64,000 nucleotides of DNA, taken from assembly GCF_021513135.1 (NCBI RefSeq), contig NZ_CP090980.1, positions 62,001-126,000 on the forward strand, in the 5' to 3' direction. This document shows, piece after piece, positions 56,054 to 64,000 of this stretch (positions are counted from its first letter, which is position 1; each line of letters starts with the position of its first letter). The DNA is from Vibrio sp. SS-MA-C1-2 (GTDB taxonomy: Bacteria > Pseudomonadota > Gammaproteobacteria > Enterobacterales > Vibrionaceae). Both the position numbers and the translations under genes were made by a program. Under the pieces are notes generated by a model. The model saw nothing but the letters and a program-made list of their open reading frames with translations. It was not told where the DNA came from and did no database searches.

Positions 56054-57160
56054 TCAATTATTATCTTGCTGCTTCAGTACCGGATATGCGTACATTTTTC
56101 GTACAATCTCAGCAACACCAGGTTCCAACGCTGCTAACTTATTATTAAACGCGACACGCTTACTATCTGTTACAATGTCACTTTCAACCTTTGCTGCAAT
56201 AAAGTTATTTGCGTATAACTGATAATTATTCGTGATTTGCCGATCGATCTCTAAGGCTAAATCTTCTGGTGTTTCAAATTCATCTTTGATTGCATCACCA
56301 AAGCTAACATGAACCTTTCCTTTATATCCAGTAATACCAGAGATAATACTTTCTATATCTTCAAATTCACTTTTATCATAACTGCCTGTTTGGCTCTTTT
56401 GATAAAGTTCTTGAGCTTTTGCAATATCACAAGGATCATCTTCATAAGATATAGAGACAGGAACAATGTTTAATGATTGCATATATTCAGAAAAAGGAAT
56501 CTTTTCTCTCTTACCATTAACAAAAAGCATTTTTAAGATAGCAGGTTCTGTCTTATCATCCCCATCTTTTGCTCGACCTTCTCGTTGGGCAATCCAAATT
56601 GATTGGTGCTCATCCAAAGATGACTTAATATAACCGGAAAGTTGAGTTAATGCCTTTAACATCTCTCTTGGTGCCGTTGCTGAACGATTAACAATGAAGC
56701 TTTTGTTTAATTTCATTAATTCAGTCGCACAAGGTTTCTTTAATAAGTTATCACCAATAGCGATTCTTAATGTATCACGTCCAGAAGTATGTAACCCCCA
56801 ATTCACAAATGCGGGATCCATGGCAATATCTCGATGATTAGAAATAAAAACATAAGATTGATTTGGATCTAGATTATCAATACCTGAATAGCTTACACCA
56901 TCAGTACTGGTTTTAATCATATTATCCATGTAAGCTGCAACAGCGAGTTGAACATCTCGTACTGTTTGAACTTTTGACCACTTTTTTTGTAAAAAGCGGC
57001 AAATAATCGGTTTTAGTAACCAACCAAAACTATTTGAAAGGCGTGGGAAACGATATTTAATAATCGCATCAGTAAATTCATCATCATGAATTAATCGCTT
57101 AATAGCCTCTTCAACTTCATTATCATTGAAAGGACGAATCTCTTTATATTTATCGGTCAT
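56054..57160 (-). CDS. PlsC-type acyltransferase
   Basis: 368 aa. The acyltransferase motif I reads SNHRDIAMDPAF, with five residues between His and the second Asp instead of the usual four, or Asp at +2 used instead. Later segments include FIVNRSATAPREM and IWIAQREGRAKDG, matching motifs II-III. It is longer than PlsC and resembles a group seen in Vibrio/Photobacterium with a C-terminal extension. Substrate unknown, most likely a lysophospholipid or glycerol-3-phosphate derivative. Confidence 0.72.
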   Translation of the reverse strand: MTDKYKEIRPFNDNEVEEAIKRLIHDDEFTDAIIKYRFPRLSNSFGWLLKPIICRFLQKKWSKVQTVRDVQLAVAAYMDNMIKTSTDGVSYSGIDNLDPNQSYVFISNHRDIAMDPAFVNWGLHTSGRDTLRIAIGDNLLKKPCATELMKLNKSFIVNRSATAPREMLKALTQLSGYIKSSLDEHQSIWIAQREGRAKDGDDKTEPAILKMLFVNGKREKIPFSEYMQSLNIVPVSISYEDDPCDIAKAQELYQKSQTGSYDKSEFEDIESIISGITGYKGKVHVSFGDAIKDEFETPEDLALEIDRQITNNYQLYANNFIAAKVESDIVTDSKRVAFNNKLAALEPGVAEIVRKMYAYPVLKQQDNN

Positions 57161-57409
57161 TTTTTTTCATCAATTAAAGATACGCAGGCATTATATCTTA
57201 TTCGTTCAAAATTTTATCAACTTAACAGCCAAAAAATAGAGATTGTTCATGATATTATCACTGGTCAGATCTGCTTTCCATTATAGTAACTTTAAATATT
57301 GACCTATAAGAATAAAATCGCCAATATATACTTAAAATAATTGGCGTTGTTAGTGAACCAGCAGCAAGGTCAGGCTTTGGTATACTATAGGATATGCGCA
57401 AATAAGTGT
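57161..57409. other. Gene-free region
   Basis: About 250 bp between the acyltransferase promoter and the next repeat remnant. No gene or clear signal. Confidence 0.3.
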
Positions 57410-57446
57410 AGCTAGCAATCTAGCAACTTCAAGTCAGACGGTATAG
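57410..57446. repeat. Intergenic palindromic repeat, one-end remnant
   Basis: GCTAGCAATCTAGCAACTTC, then AAGTCAGACGGTATA, the same end as at 21935-21958. Confidence 0.7.
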
Positions 57447-57498
57447 TTATCCTCGCGTCAAACTTAGGGTCATTCTCCCTTAAATTAAAGGTTACTTA

Positions 57499-58104
57499 AT
57501 GAATTACAAGATTGAATATAACCAACACCATACTCAGTACCTAACGATTAGTCCACGCAAAGCCACAATCATGGCTAAATTAATTACTGTTCGCCAAGGT
57601 GCGTTATTTATTAGACTAGGGAAAAATGAGTTATTAATACGTGAAGGTGAATCATTTTGGCTACCATTTGATTGTCTACATGCGGTAACATCAACTCCTG
57701 ATACAATTTATGATGAGGTGCTGTTTTCACCCAGATTAATTGGACAACTTCCGATTGTCAGTGGTTTTTTAATCTCTGCTCTTTTCGAGCAATTATTATT
57801 TACTTTAGCAAGCCATCATTCAAGTACTGATGAAGAGCATCAATTATTAAATGTTCTATTTCAACAGATAAAATACCAAACAATCAGTTTAAATAAAAAA
57901 GATCTTAGTCGAGCACTTAATCATAATATTGAGAACATAAAAGAGTTTAATCTTTGTAAAGAAGTGGTCAAACAGCGAAAGTCTGGAACAAAATGGAGTT
58001 CAATTTGTAGAAACCATCATCAATTGAGTGAAGCTTCACTTCTGGAATTATTGAAGTTATATTGTTCTCCAGATTTTATCGACGATTTATTACAGACAAA
58101 ATAG
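57499..58104 (+). CDS. Cupin-type regulator-like protein
   Basis: 201 aa. N-terminal half looks like the AraC ligand-binding cupin (GALFIRLGKNELLIREGESF and WLPFDCLHAV). The C-terminal half has only weak HTH resemblance (KWSSICRNHHQLSEASLLEL), shorter than a full AraC DNA-binding domain. It may be a degenerate AraC regulator. It is 6 bp from the convergent NadD-like gene. Confidence 0.55.
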   Translation: MNYKIEYNQHHTQYLTISPRKATIMAKLITVRQGALFIRLGKNELLIREGESFWLPFDCLHAVTSTPDTIYDEVLFSPRLIGQLPIVSGFLISALFEQLLFTLASHHSSTDEEHQLLNVLFQQIKYQTISLNKKDLSRALNHNIENIKEFNLCKEVVKQRKSGTKWSSICRNHHQLSEASLLELLKLYCSPDFIDDLLQTK

Positions 58105-58110
58105 CACTTT

Positions 58111-58629
58111 TTATTGATAACAGTGGCTTTGAATTATCTTCTTAGCTACTGATTTAGTAAGCATTGAATCAATAGACTGTTGATTTTTAATCGCCTCCCT
58201 TACGGTACTGCTTCTCACTTGTACCGTTTCAGGACATGCTAAGACTTTCCATTTTTTAACAATCTCTTCCGCTTGGCTAAATTTTGAGAAGTTTAATAAA
58301 TTATCTGGCCCGATCACAAAGGTAAGCTCTGCATCTGGGTTGATATTTTGTAAATGGCTTAATAACATATAGGTAGTTACAGCTTTATTTTCTCCTAATA
58401 ACTGTTCTTCGTCAAAACAAGCTTCAACTTTGCTACTGGCAATATCAGAAATAAATGTTTCAACCAACGAACAGCGTAATTGAAAATCTAACATTTGTTT
58501 CCCCCAAGCATGGGCAATACTTGGTACGATGAGAATTTTATCAAAATGTAGGAGATGATTAATAACAGACAGGTGTCCGATGGTTGGTGGGTTAAACGCA
58601 CTGCCAAAAATTGCAATTTGTTGTTTCAT
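58111..58629 (-). CDS. NadD-like nicotinate-nucleotide adenylyltransferase
   Basis: 172 aa nucleotidyltransferase. Motif GSAFNPPTIGHLSV (T-X-G-H) and the second motif VRSSTVREAI (usually ISST.IR) identify the family. It is somewhat shorter than NadD (about 210) and may be a second, specialised copy. The divergent neighbour is NadE, which uses the NaAD that such an enzyme makes. Confidence 0.8.
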   Translation of the reverse strand: MKQQIAIFGSAFNPPTIGHLSVINHLLHFDKILIVPSIAHAWGKQMLDFQLRCSLVETFISDIASSKVEACFDEEQLLGENKAVTTYMLLSHLQNINPDAELTFVIGPDNLLNFSKFSQAEEIVKKWKVLACPETVQVRSSTVREAIKNQQSIDSMLTKSVAKKIIQSHCYQ

Positions 58630-58759
58630 CTAATCTGTCTCACTTTTATTTTTATAATGTTACAATGTATTATACTGAATTGTTCATTCAATTCATCTCG
58701 TTTATTCACCGAAAAATATTAGATTTAGTATTAAATTTAATTCGTAAATAGGTACTATT

Positions 58760-59590
58760 ATGGAACAACAGATTATTGAAGAGATGCGTGTCTTACCTTC
58801 AATTGACCCTCAATTTGAAATTGAAAGACGAATTGATTTTATCATTAAGACGGTTAAAACTGCCCATGTATCAACACTAGTTTTAGGGATTAGTGGCGGC
58901 GTAGACTCGACAACTTGTGGTCGTTTAGCTCAACTTGCTATTGATAAACTAAATAAAGATGAAGCAACAGATAAATACCAATTCATTGCCGTTCGTCTAC
59001 CTTTTGATATTCAAAAAGATGAAGATGAGGCTCAGTTAGCTCTGTCATTTATCCAACCCTCACAATCAATTAGTATAAATATTGCCGATGGTGCAAATGG
59101 TGTTCACGAAAATACCCTGTTCGCTTTATCAAATGCATCGCTGCTTCATTCAGATCAAGCGTCATTGGATTTCAATAAAGGCAATGTCAAAGCGAGAACT
59201 CGCATGATTGCTCAATATGAAGTTGCTGGCTTAACTAATGGGCTAGTTATCGGAACGGATCACTCCGCTGAAAACATCACAGGCTTTTATACTAAATGGG
59301 GCGATGGTGCTTGTGATTTGGCCCCTTTATTCGGTTTAAATAAACGACAAATTAGAGAAATAGCCGATGTTCTTGGTGCACCAGAAACATTGGTTAAGAA
59401 AGCGCCAACCGCAGATTTAGAAGAGCTTGACCCACAAAAAACTGATGAATCAGCATTAGGATTAACTTATGAGCAAATTGATGATTTTCTTGAAGGAAAG
59501 TGTGAAGACCCAGAAGTGAAAGAGAAATTAATCACTATTTATCAACGTACTCAACATAAACGTCGCCCTATTCCTACGATCTATGATTAA
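58760..59590 (+). CDS. nadE: NH3-dependent NAD+ synthetase
   Basis: 276 aa. Pyrophosphatase loop [11 protein letters not shown] (SGG.DS), [20 protein letters not shown], and KAPTADLEE near the C-terminus. Converts NaAD to NAD+ with ammonia. Length matches E. coli NadE (275). A terminator follows at 59641. Confidence 0.97.
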   Translation: MEQQIIEEMRVLPSIDPQFEIERRIDFIIKTVKTAHVSTLVLGISGGVDSTTCGRLAQLAIDKLNKDEATDKYQFIAVRLPFDIQKDEDEAQLALSFIQPSQSISINIADGANGVHENTLFALSNASLLHSDQASLDFNKGNVKARTRMIAQYEVAGLTNGLVIGTDHSAENITGFYTKWGDGACDLAPLFGLNKRQIREIADVLGAPETLVKKAPTADLEELDPQKTDESALGLTYEQIDDFLEGKCEDPEVKEKLITIYQRTQHKRRPIPTIYD

Positions 59591-59640
59591 CTCTGAAATA
59601 ATAACTCAATAATAGTTGAGCTTTTCAAAATTAACTTATA

Positions 59641-59671
59641 AAAAAAGAGCAGTTTTTAATCTGCTCTTTTA
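59641..59671 (+). terminator. Rho-independent terminator of nadE
   Basis: AAAAAAGAGCAG, a short T-rich loop, then CTGCTCTTTTA. Confidence 0.8.
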
Positions 59672-59725
59672 TTTAAATCAATCATTTAACTAATATATTC
59701 AAGTTTATCAAACTTGATACTGATA

Positions 59726-59896
59726 TCATTCACTCTCTTGTTGAGCGTTTTTCTCAGCTTGATGCTTTTCACGTAATTCATTCGCAACTTGCATAATCGC
59801 TGCCCCACTTGGCATACCTTCAGCCATCAGCTTCTGAATTTTTTCAGCGGCAATCTGTTGCTCATTGTGGTTTAATACAGGTTCATTGTTTCGCAT
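59726..59896 (-). CDS. yoaH: YoaH family protein
   Basis: 56 aa. [20 protein letters not shown] and [17 protein letters not shown] fit the UPF0181/YoaH family. ATG 59896 has GAGAG 5 bp upstream; the longer TTG start lacks support. Function unknown. Confidence 0.85.
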   Translation of the reverse strand: MRNNEPVLNHNEQQIAAEKIQKLMAEGMPSGAAIMQVANELREKHQAEKNAQQESE

Positions 59897-59966
59897 CGTT
59901 ACTCTCAAATTATCATAATTAAGCGCGAGTTTAATGGATATCGTTTAAGTTGTCATCAACTAAAGG

Positions 59967-62561
59967 TTAATGATTTCCTTTTTGATTATGATAAATATTT
60001 AAATCTACAATCGCTGGATCATGATCTGATGAACGGTAGTGATCTAAATAATGGGGGAAATCTCCCTTATATTCTCCGTTATAATCAAACAAAGTTGATT
60101 CAGCTGCATTGATATGCCATTCCGTTGCATTGACTAATTTACTTTCAAGTGTTGGTGAGATCAAAATATGGTCAAGTGAACCAACTTCATCATCATAAGA
60201 GTAGCTCCAACCTACTGGGTGTAACTTAGAAACTGCATTGATATAACCAAAGTTCTGATTAATCACTGCACCCTCTTCACCATATTGAATTTTATCGCCA
60301 ATATAAGTATCACGAGCTGCACGAATCTCTTTCTGATACTTATCTTTAGAGTAATCCGTCAAGATTAGTAGTGGATCTTCCTGCCCATAGGCATTTAAAT
60401 CACCGAGTATAATCGTATGATGTACTTGATTTTTCTTTTGTTGCTCATCAATATGATTTAATGCTTCACCTAAAGCTACAACCCCTGCAACTCGGAAGTT
60501 TTCACATGACCCCTGATAGTCTAGATCCTGTTGATTTTGACCACCTTGATCAATGGGTGCTGCATCTTCCCAACATTTAGAACCTTTTGATTTTAAATGA
60601 TTAACTGCAACGGTTAAGTATTCACTAGGTTCTTTATCATTCCCACCTTTAATCTTAAACGTTGGGGCAAGAGTATCTCGCTGATAATTTAGACCACTTT
60701 CAATCTCGTCGCCACTATCATCATAAACAGTAGGTGCTTGTTGACGCGGCATTTCAATAACCTGGGATTCAATAAGCTTAACACTCTTGACCCGATAGAT
60801 CACCCCAACACTGATTGCATCCGTACCGACAGAATCTAATTCATCAAACTGTCCATCCTGATTTGAATCGACTGAAATATATTGATATTGGTCTTTCTTA
60901 CTATTGATCTTAGCGTTAATTTGTTCAACTAACTGTTTGATTGCGCTACCGTCACCAAAGCCATTATTTTCAATCTCCATTAAGCCAATAATATCAGCAT
61001 CCAGTTTAACGATAGCGGAAACAATCTTAGCTTGTTGTCTTTCAAACTCTTCTAGATTATTTGCACCACGATTCTGATTCAATGGGTTTTGATCGCCACC
61101 AAATGGTGAATTAAAATAATTTAAAACATTAAATGTTGCGACACGTAAATCACCTTGTTTTTCTGCTGGCGACTCAGTTCTAGGCGAATTAGAAATAATA
61201 TCGTCACGTGTGATCGTATTCGTTGTGATTAATCGATACTCATTATAGCTATAATTAATAACACCTTCTAAACCGGTAATCGTGTCATTAATTCTCAATA
61301 CATCTTCGGTTGTACCATTCTGATCTGCGTCTGTTCGACCAAAATTAGGATAAAAAGGAACGGTACCATCTGCCGCTTTTTGATCTGTTTCTACAAATAA
61401 ACGTTGTTCCGCATTTTTTTGACGTTGCGCATGTGACTGCTCTGAGTTAGCAACATAAATCTGGTTCGGTTGTAAATTTACTTCCCCTTGTGCAACAACT
61501 AAATTATTACGACGACCGTCATAATCATAACCAAAAGTACGAGTAATGCGTAAATCTAACGCTTTATCGGTAGCAACCAACATTCCTTCATAACGCTCTA
61601 ATGTGTCAGAAAAGCTCTCATCTGATGGTTTTAGAATAATAGTTTCTGCCTGAGGCACGGCTTGTTGACTTTGTACTAATGTATTCCCTGTTGATGCTTT
61701 AAGTTGGGTATTATCGTAATACTCTTGAATATTACCTTTAACACAAACTACATCACCTGCTGAAATATCGTCAGTTTGACTTGTATTTACAAAGAGACCT
61801 TCTGAAGTTTGATTATTTTGATCATCGACTAAAGCGTGTAGATAAAAGCCTTTGGAGATCCCGGTAGTAACAGCAGTAACAACACCTTTAACGTAATACT
61901 CTTCTTCGGTGATATATGGATAACCTGAGATAAATGGCGATGTTTTTCCTTCACCTTGAATTTCTTGAATCGTTGTAAATTGAGGTGTTGTACCATTAAC
62001 TAAACAAGAAAAAGGTTCTACAGGTTCTGCTCCCTCTGGGCTGCCTAAGCCCTCTAGGCTATCTTTTTCTAAGGTAGACCATTGAGATTTATTATAGACT
62101 GAAGATGGGGTCATTTGGTCAGAAAATTTAATTAAGGTTTGATCTTGAGCAAAATTAACATCTCCCATTTCGCCAATTATATCATGAACAGATCCATCAC
62201 TATTCAATAATGCAATTGGGTCATCACCATTGAAATTGATAACATGGCTGTCTGTGATATCAGTTATTGCTTGGATTTGAGCATTGGCATCTTTATGAGA
62301 TAAAACTAAAACTTCTTGTGCACCTAAAGTAATGCCTGTAAGAGATCTTTGTGCCCCCCATTCTCCATTACCATTAGCCGATTTTGCTAAAATAAAATTA
62401 TCCAATGATACCGCTTCATCACCTGTATTCACTATTTCGATGGCTTTATTATAACTTGCGCCTTCGATATATTGCGAAATGATCACATCGGCATAAGCTG
62501 GGGCTGTAAATACACCACCAATTGTTAAAGCAAGAAGAGTCCGTGAAATTCCATTACTCAT
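59967..62561 (-). CDS. Extracellular nuclease (ExeM/Xds/NucH type)
   Basis: 864 aa. Signal peptide (ISRTLLALTIGGVFTAPAYA), an N-terminal lamin-tail-like domain (VIISQYIEGASYNKAIEIVN), a central OB-type region and a C-terminal endonuclease/exonuclease/phosphatase domain with NYFNSPFGG, IIGLMEIENNGFGD, VNHLKSKGS, LGDLNAYGQEDP and SDHDPAIVDL. This is the Xds/ExeM architecture, a secreted DNase that degrades extracellular DNA. Metal and catalytic Asp/His residues look intact. Confidence 0.92.
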   Translation of the reverse strand: MSNGISRTLLALTIGGVFTAPAYADVIISQYIEGASYNKAIEIVNTGDEAVSLDNFILAKSANGNGEWGAQRSLTGITLGAQEVLVLSHKDANAQIQAITDITDSHVINFNGDDPIALLNSDGSVHDIIGEMGDVNFAQDQTLIKFSDQMTPSSVYNKSQWSTLEKDSLEGLGSPEGAEPVEPFSCLVNGTTPQFTTIQEIQGEGKTSPFISGYPYITEEEYYVKGVVTAVTTGISKGFYLHALVDDQNNQTSEGLFVNTSQTDDISAGDVVCVKGNIQEYYDNTQLKASTGNTLVQSQQAVPQAETIILKPSDESFSDTLERYEGMLVATDKALDLRITRTFGYDYDGRRNNLVVAQGEVNLQPNQIYVANSEQSHAQRQKNAEQRLFVETDQKAADGTVPFYPNFGRTDADQNGTTEDVLRINDTITGLEGVINYSYNEYRLITTNTITRDDIISNSPRTESPAEKQGDLRVATFNVLNYFNSPFGGDQNPLNQNRGANNLEEFERQQAKIVSAIVKLDADIIGLMEIENNGFGDGSAIKQLVEQINAKINSKKDQYQYISVDSNQDGQFDELDSVGTDAISVGVIYRVKSVKLIESQVIEMPRQQAPTVYDDSGDEIESGLNYQRDTLAPTFKIKGGNDKEPSEYLTVAVNHLKSKGSKCWEDAAPIDQGGQNQQDLDYQGSCENFRVAGVVALGEALNHIDEQQKKNQVHHTIILGDLNAYGQEDPLLILTDYSKDKYQKEIRAARDTYIGDKIQYGEEGAVINQNFGYINAVSKLHPVGWSYSYDDEVGSLDHILISPTLESKLVNATEWHINAAESTLFDYNGEYKGDFPHYLDHYRSSDHDPAIVDLNIYHNQKGNH

Positions 62562-62685
62562 TGGTAATACTCCATTAATAATATATTTATGAAGTATTAT
62601 TTTATTTTAAAAAACATTAACTATCTGTTTATATTGCTCATTCTGTGAAGTATTACCAAAAGATTTACAAAATCATCACATAGGT

Positions 62686-62838
62686 ATATACCCAAAGTAA
62701 ATGGAGTTTATATACTCTTCATACTTGAAGTTGCTAGGTTGTTGGCGTCACTCATTCGCCCCAATCATACAGTACATCTATACTCATGGGGTCTCATTCA
62801 CTTGCCGCCTACTAGCAACTCCAATTACTTTGAGTATA
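62686..62838. repeat. Intergenic palindromic repeat, full copy with extra end
   Basis: Starts with ATACCCAAAGTAAATGGAGT, then a full element from ATACTTGAAGTTGCTAGG to ACTAGCAACTCCAATTACTT and TGAGTATA. This is the clearest copy. The first end plus the full element suggests a nested or tandem insertion. Confidence 0.85.
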
Positions 62839-62942
62839 GTAAGCGTCGATTGAGTAAAACTCGATAAATATAGATTATTGGTATGGTTAGGAGTGATGAA
62901 AAAATCTTTACAGTTATTAGCTGTGCTTAAGTACTGGATATA

Positions 62943-62972
62943 AAAAAGCCCACTCATTTTCTGTGTGGGCTT
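62943..62972 (-). terminator. Terminator of nnrS
   Basis: On the minus strand AAGCCCAC and GTGGGCTT flank a 9-11 nt loop, followed by TTTTTATA. Confidence 0.75.
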
Positions 62973-62991
62973 GCTAAATAAAAGTGAACAA

Positions 62992-64000
62992 TTATCCAGG
63001 GTGTCCATCAATTCTCGGTTTACTTAAAATAGAGAAGTAGACAATACTCCAAATCCCAAATCCAATAAACCAGGCTAAACCTGCAATAGTAATAAATAGT
63101 GCAGCAGAGTTTGGCCAAAGCAGAATCGCCACGGTTCTAAAGATAACAGCAATAAATATGGTGGAAAAGGCAAATGCTATAATAGGTTTAATTTCTAACT
63201 TACGTCCCGTATGCCCTAGAGATACTCGAGCAATCATAGCCAAAATTATACCACCAATACCACCGACGGATAGCATATGAAGAGAGATACTCAGTCCAAT
63301 ATCACCATTGATGCTGTTAATCGCTAAAAGAACAAAGCCGGCAATCATCGACAAATAGCTCAAATGCAAAGACCATAATAGTGGAACTTTAATTGTTAAA
63401 TGACTACGCCATGTGGCTAAACGTACGAAATTAGTCATTGCTACAGCCGCATAACTAATCGCTAATAATGAGTTTGTCATGGGTAAATCAAATACAAATA
63501 ATGCTAACCCCGTGAATAATAGACTTAGCCAAGCAGTCACTAATGCCGAAACTTCTAACCAAATATGACGGATAATCGGTGTAGTTTGTGTACCTCTTGA
63601 TGTGAAAAAAGGAATAACACGGCCACCAACAATTAATACAACAATAGAGATCAGTAAGATAGCCATCGTGTTGATTTTTTCAAGTAACAACATATTGAAT
63701 TGACTAGCACTATAGAAACTCACAATATCAAACACAATAAATAACAAAATGACAGGGGTGAAAAATAGATTCTTCCATTGACGTCGTAGGATAATCGGTC
63801 GTGCAACAAAATAAATAGCAATTATTAACCAACTAATATCAACCGCCATTGTAAGTAGATTCGGCGGAACAATAAAATTTAAAACCCGTGCTGCCAGCCA
63901 TAACAGTGCAATTAGAGCCAGTTTTTTACCTCTGACTCCAGGGATCCCTGTCCATGTTTGAATCGCAGTTAATAAAAAACCTAGGATAATGGCTAATATA
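62992..64000 (-). CDS. nnrS: NnrS family protein, partial at window edge
   Basis: The frame is open from the right edge to 62992, about 335 residues. Multiple membrane helices, with GFLLTAIQTWTG near the edge, GGRVIPFF, LHMLSVGGIGGIILAMIARV and SLGHTGR. NnrS is a haem- and copper-containing membrane protein linked to nitric-oxide stress. NnrS proteins run to about 400 aa, so roughly the first 60 are outside the window; an internal ATG at 63849 is not the real start. Confidence 0.85.
   Translation of the reverse strand, partial: ILAIILGFLLTAIQTWTGIPGVRGKKLALIALLWLAARVLNFIVPPNLLTMAVDISWLIIAIYFVARPIILRRQWKNLFFTPVILLFIVFDIVSFYSASQFNMLLLEKINTMAILLISIVVLIVGGRVIPFFTSRGTQTTPIIRHIWLEVSALVTAWLSLLFTGLALFVFDLPMTNSLLAISYAAVAMTNFVRLATWRSHLTIKVPLLWSLHLSYLSMIAGFVLLAINSINGDIGLSISLHMLSVGGIGGIILAMIARVSLGHTGRKLEIKPIIAFAFSTIFIAVIFRTVAILLWPNSAALFITIAGLAWFIGFGIWSIVYFSILSKPRIDGHPG

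Noticed and set aside
1-64000. CRISPR arrays, rRNA, tRNA, complete insertion sequences
   Set aside because: No regularly spaced repeats, cloverleaf-type or rRNA sequence, or intact transposase was recognised on either strand.

Overview
The window looks like a chromosomal segment of a low-GC marine gammaproteobacterium, most likely Vibrionaceae and perhaps Photobacterium. This rests on the gene content (FabV enoyl-ACP reductase, an ExeM/Xds-type extracellular nuclease, NnrS, GlpABC) and on a family of about 130 bp palindromic intergenic repeats whose ends read roughly ACCCAAAGTAATTGGAGTTG and CTAGCAACTTCAAGTA. The genus is an inference from memory; no search was possible.

Left part (1-16.1 kb): the start of a type IV secretion operon (VirB2 pilin, VirB3 running off the edge) preceded by a LuxR-type HTH gene; the anaerobic glycerol-3-phosphate dehydrogenase operon glpABC divergent from glpK, with a well-placed FNR box; a GFA-family protein; a probable integron-integrase fossil; several small unknowns including a resolvase-like stub; MepA; a YnjE-like triple-rhodanese gene broken at a run of seven A; a YfhL-type ferredoxin; and a Lon-family protease.

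Centre (16.4-33.4 kb): the most unusual region. Two reductive-dehalogenase (rdhAB) loci flank an eight-gene minus-strand operon for multihaem cytochromes and copper delivery. Locus 1 is rdhA-rdhB-TPR-rdhC-41 aa membrane peptide-diflavin reductase. Locus 2 is TPR-rdhA-rdhB. Both are preceded by the same block: a copy of the intergenic repeat, then an FNR-type box about 60 bp later, then a -10 element at class II spacing. The middle operon encodes a PCu(A)C copper chaperone, a tetrahaem NapC-like cytochrome, a cytochrome/DUF1566 hybrid, a beta-propeller protein, SCO, a TlpA-like thioredoxin, a small cytochrome c and a LysR regulator. A second LysR gene diverges from it. Together they suggest an oxygen-regulated anaerobic respiratory island that uses organohalides and a second, unidentified substrate.

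Right part (33.4-64 kb): mostly housekeeping and accessory genes: hemF, codBA, a SYLF-like lipoprotein, DUF2238 and NRAMP-like membrane proteins, a DUF5718-like protein, a patatin/alpha-beta hydrolase fusion, ddl, fabV, a retropepsin-like protease, a SUI1/YciH factor, a patatin lipoprotein, a DksA-like zinc-finger protein, OmpA, an acyltransferase, a NadD-like protein, nadE, yoaH, an extracellular nuclease, and nnrS running off the right edge. Two tyrosine-recombinase genes lie here (46.1 kb and 52.1 kb), the second next to a perfect 18-bp-stem hairpin. I saw no rRNA, tRNA, CRISPR array or complete insertion sequence.
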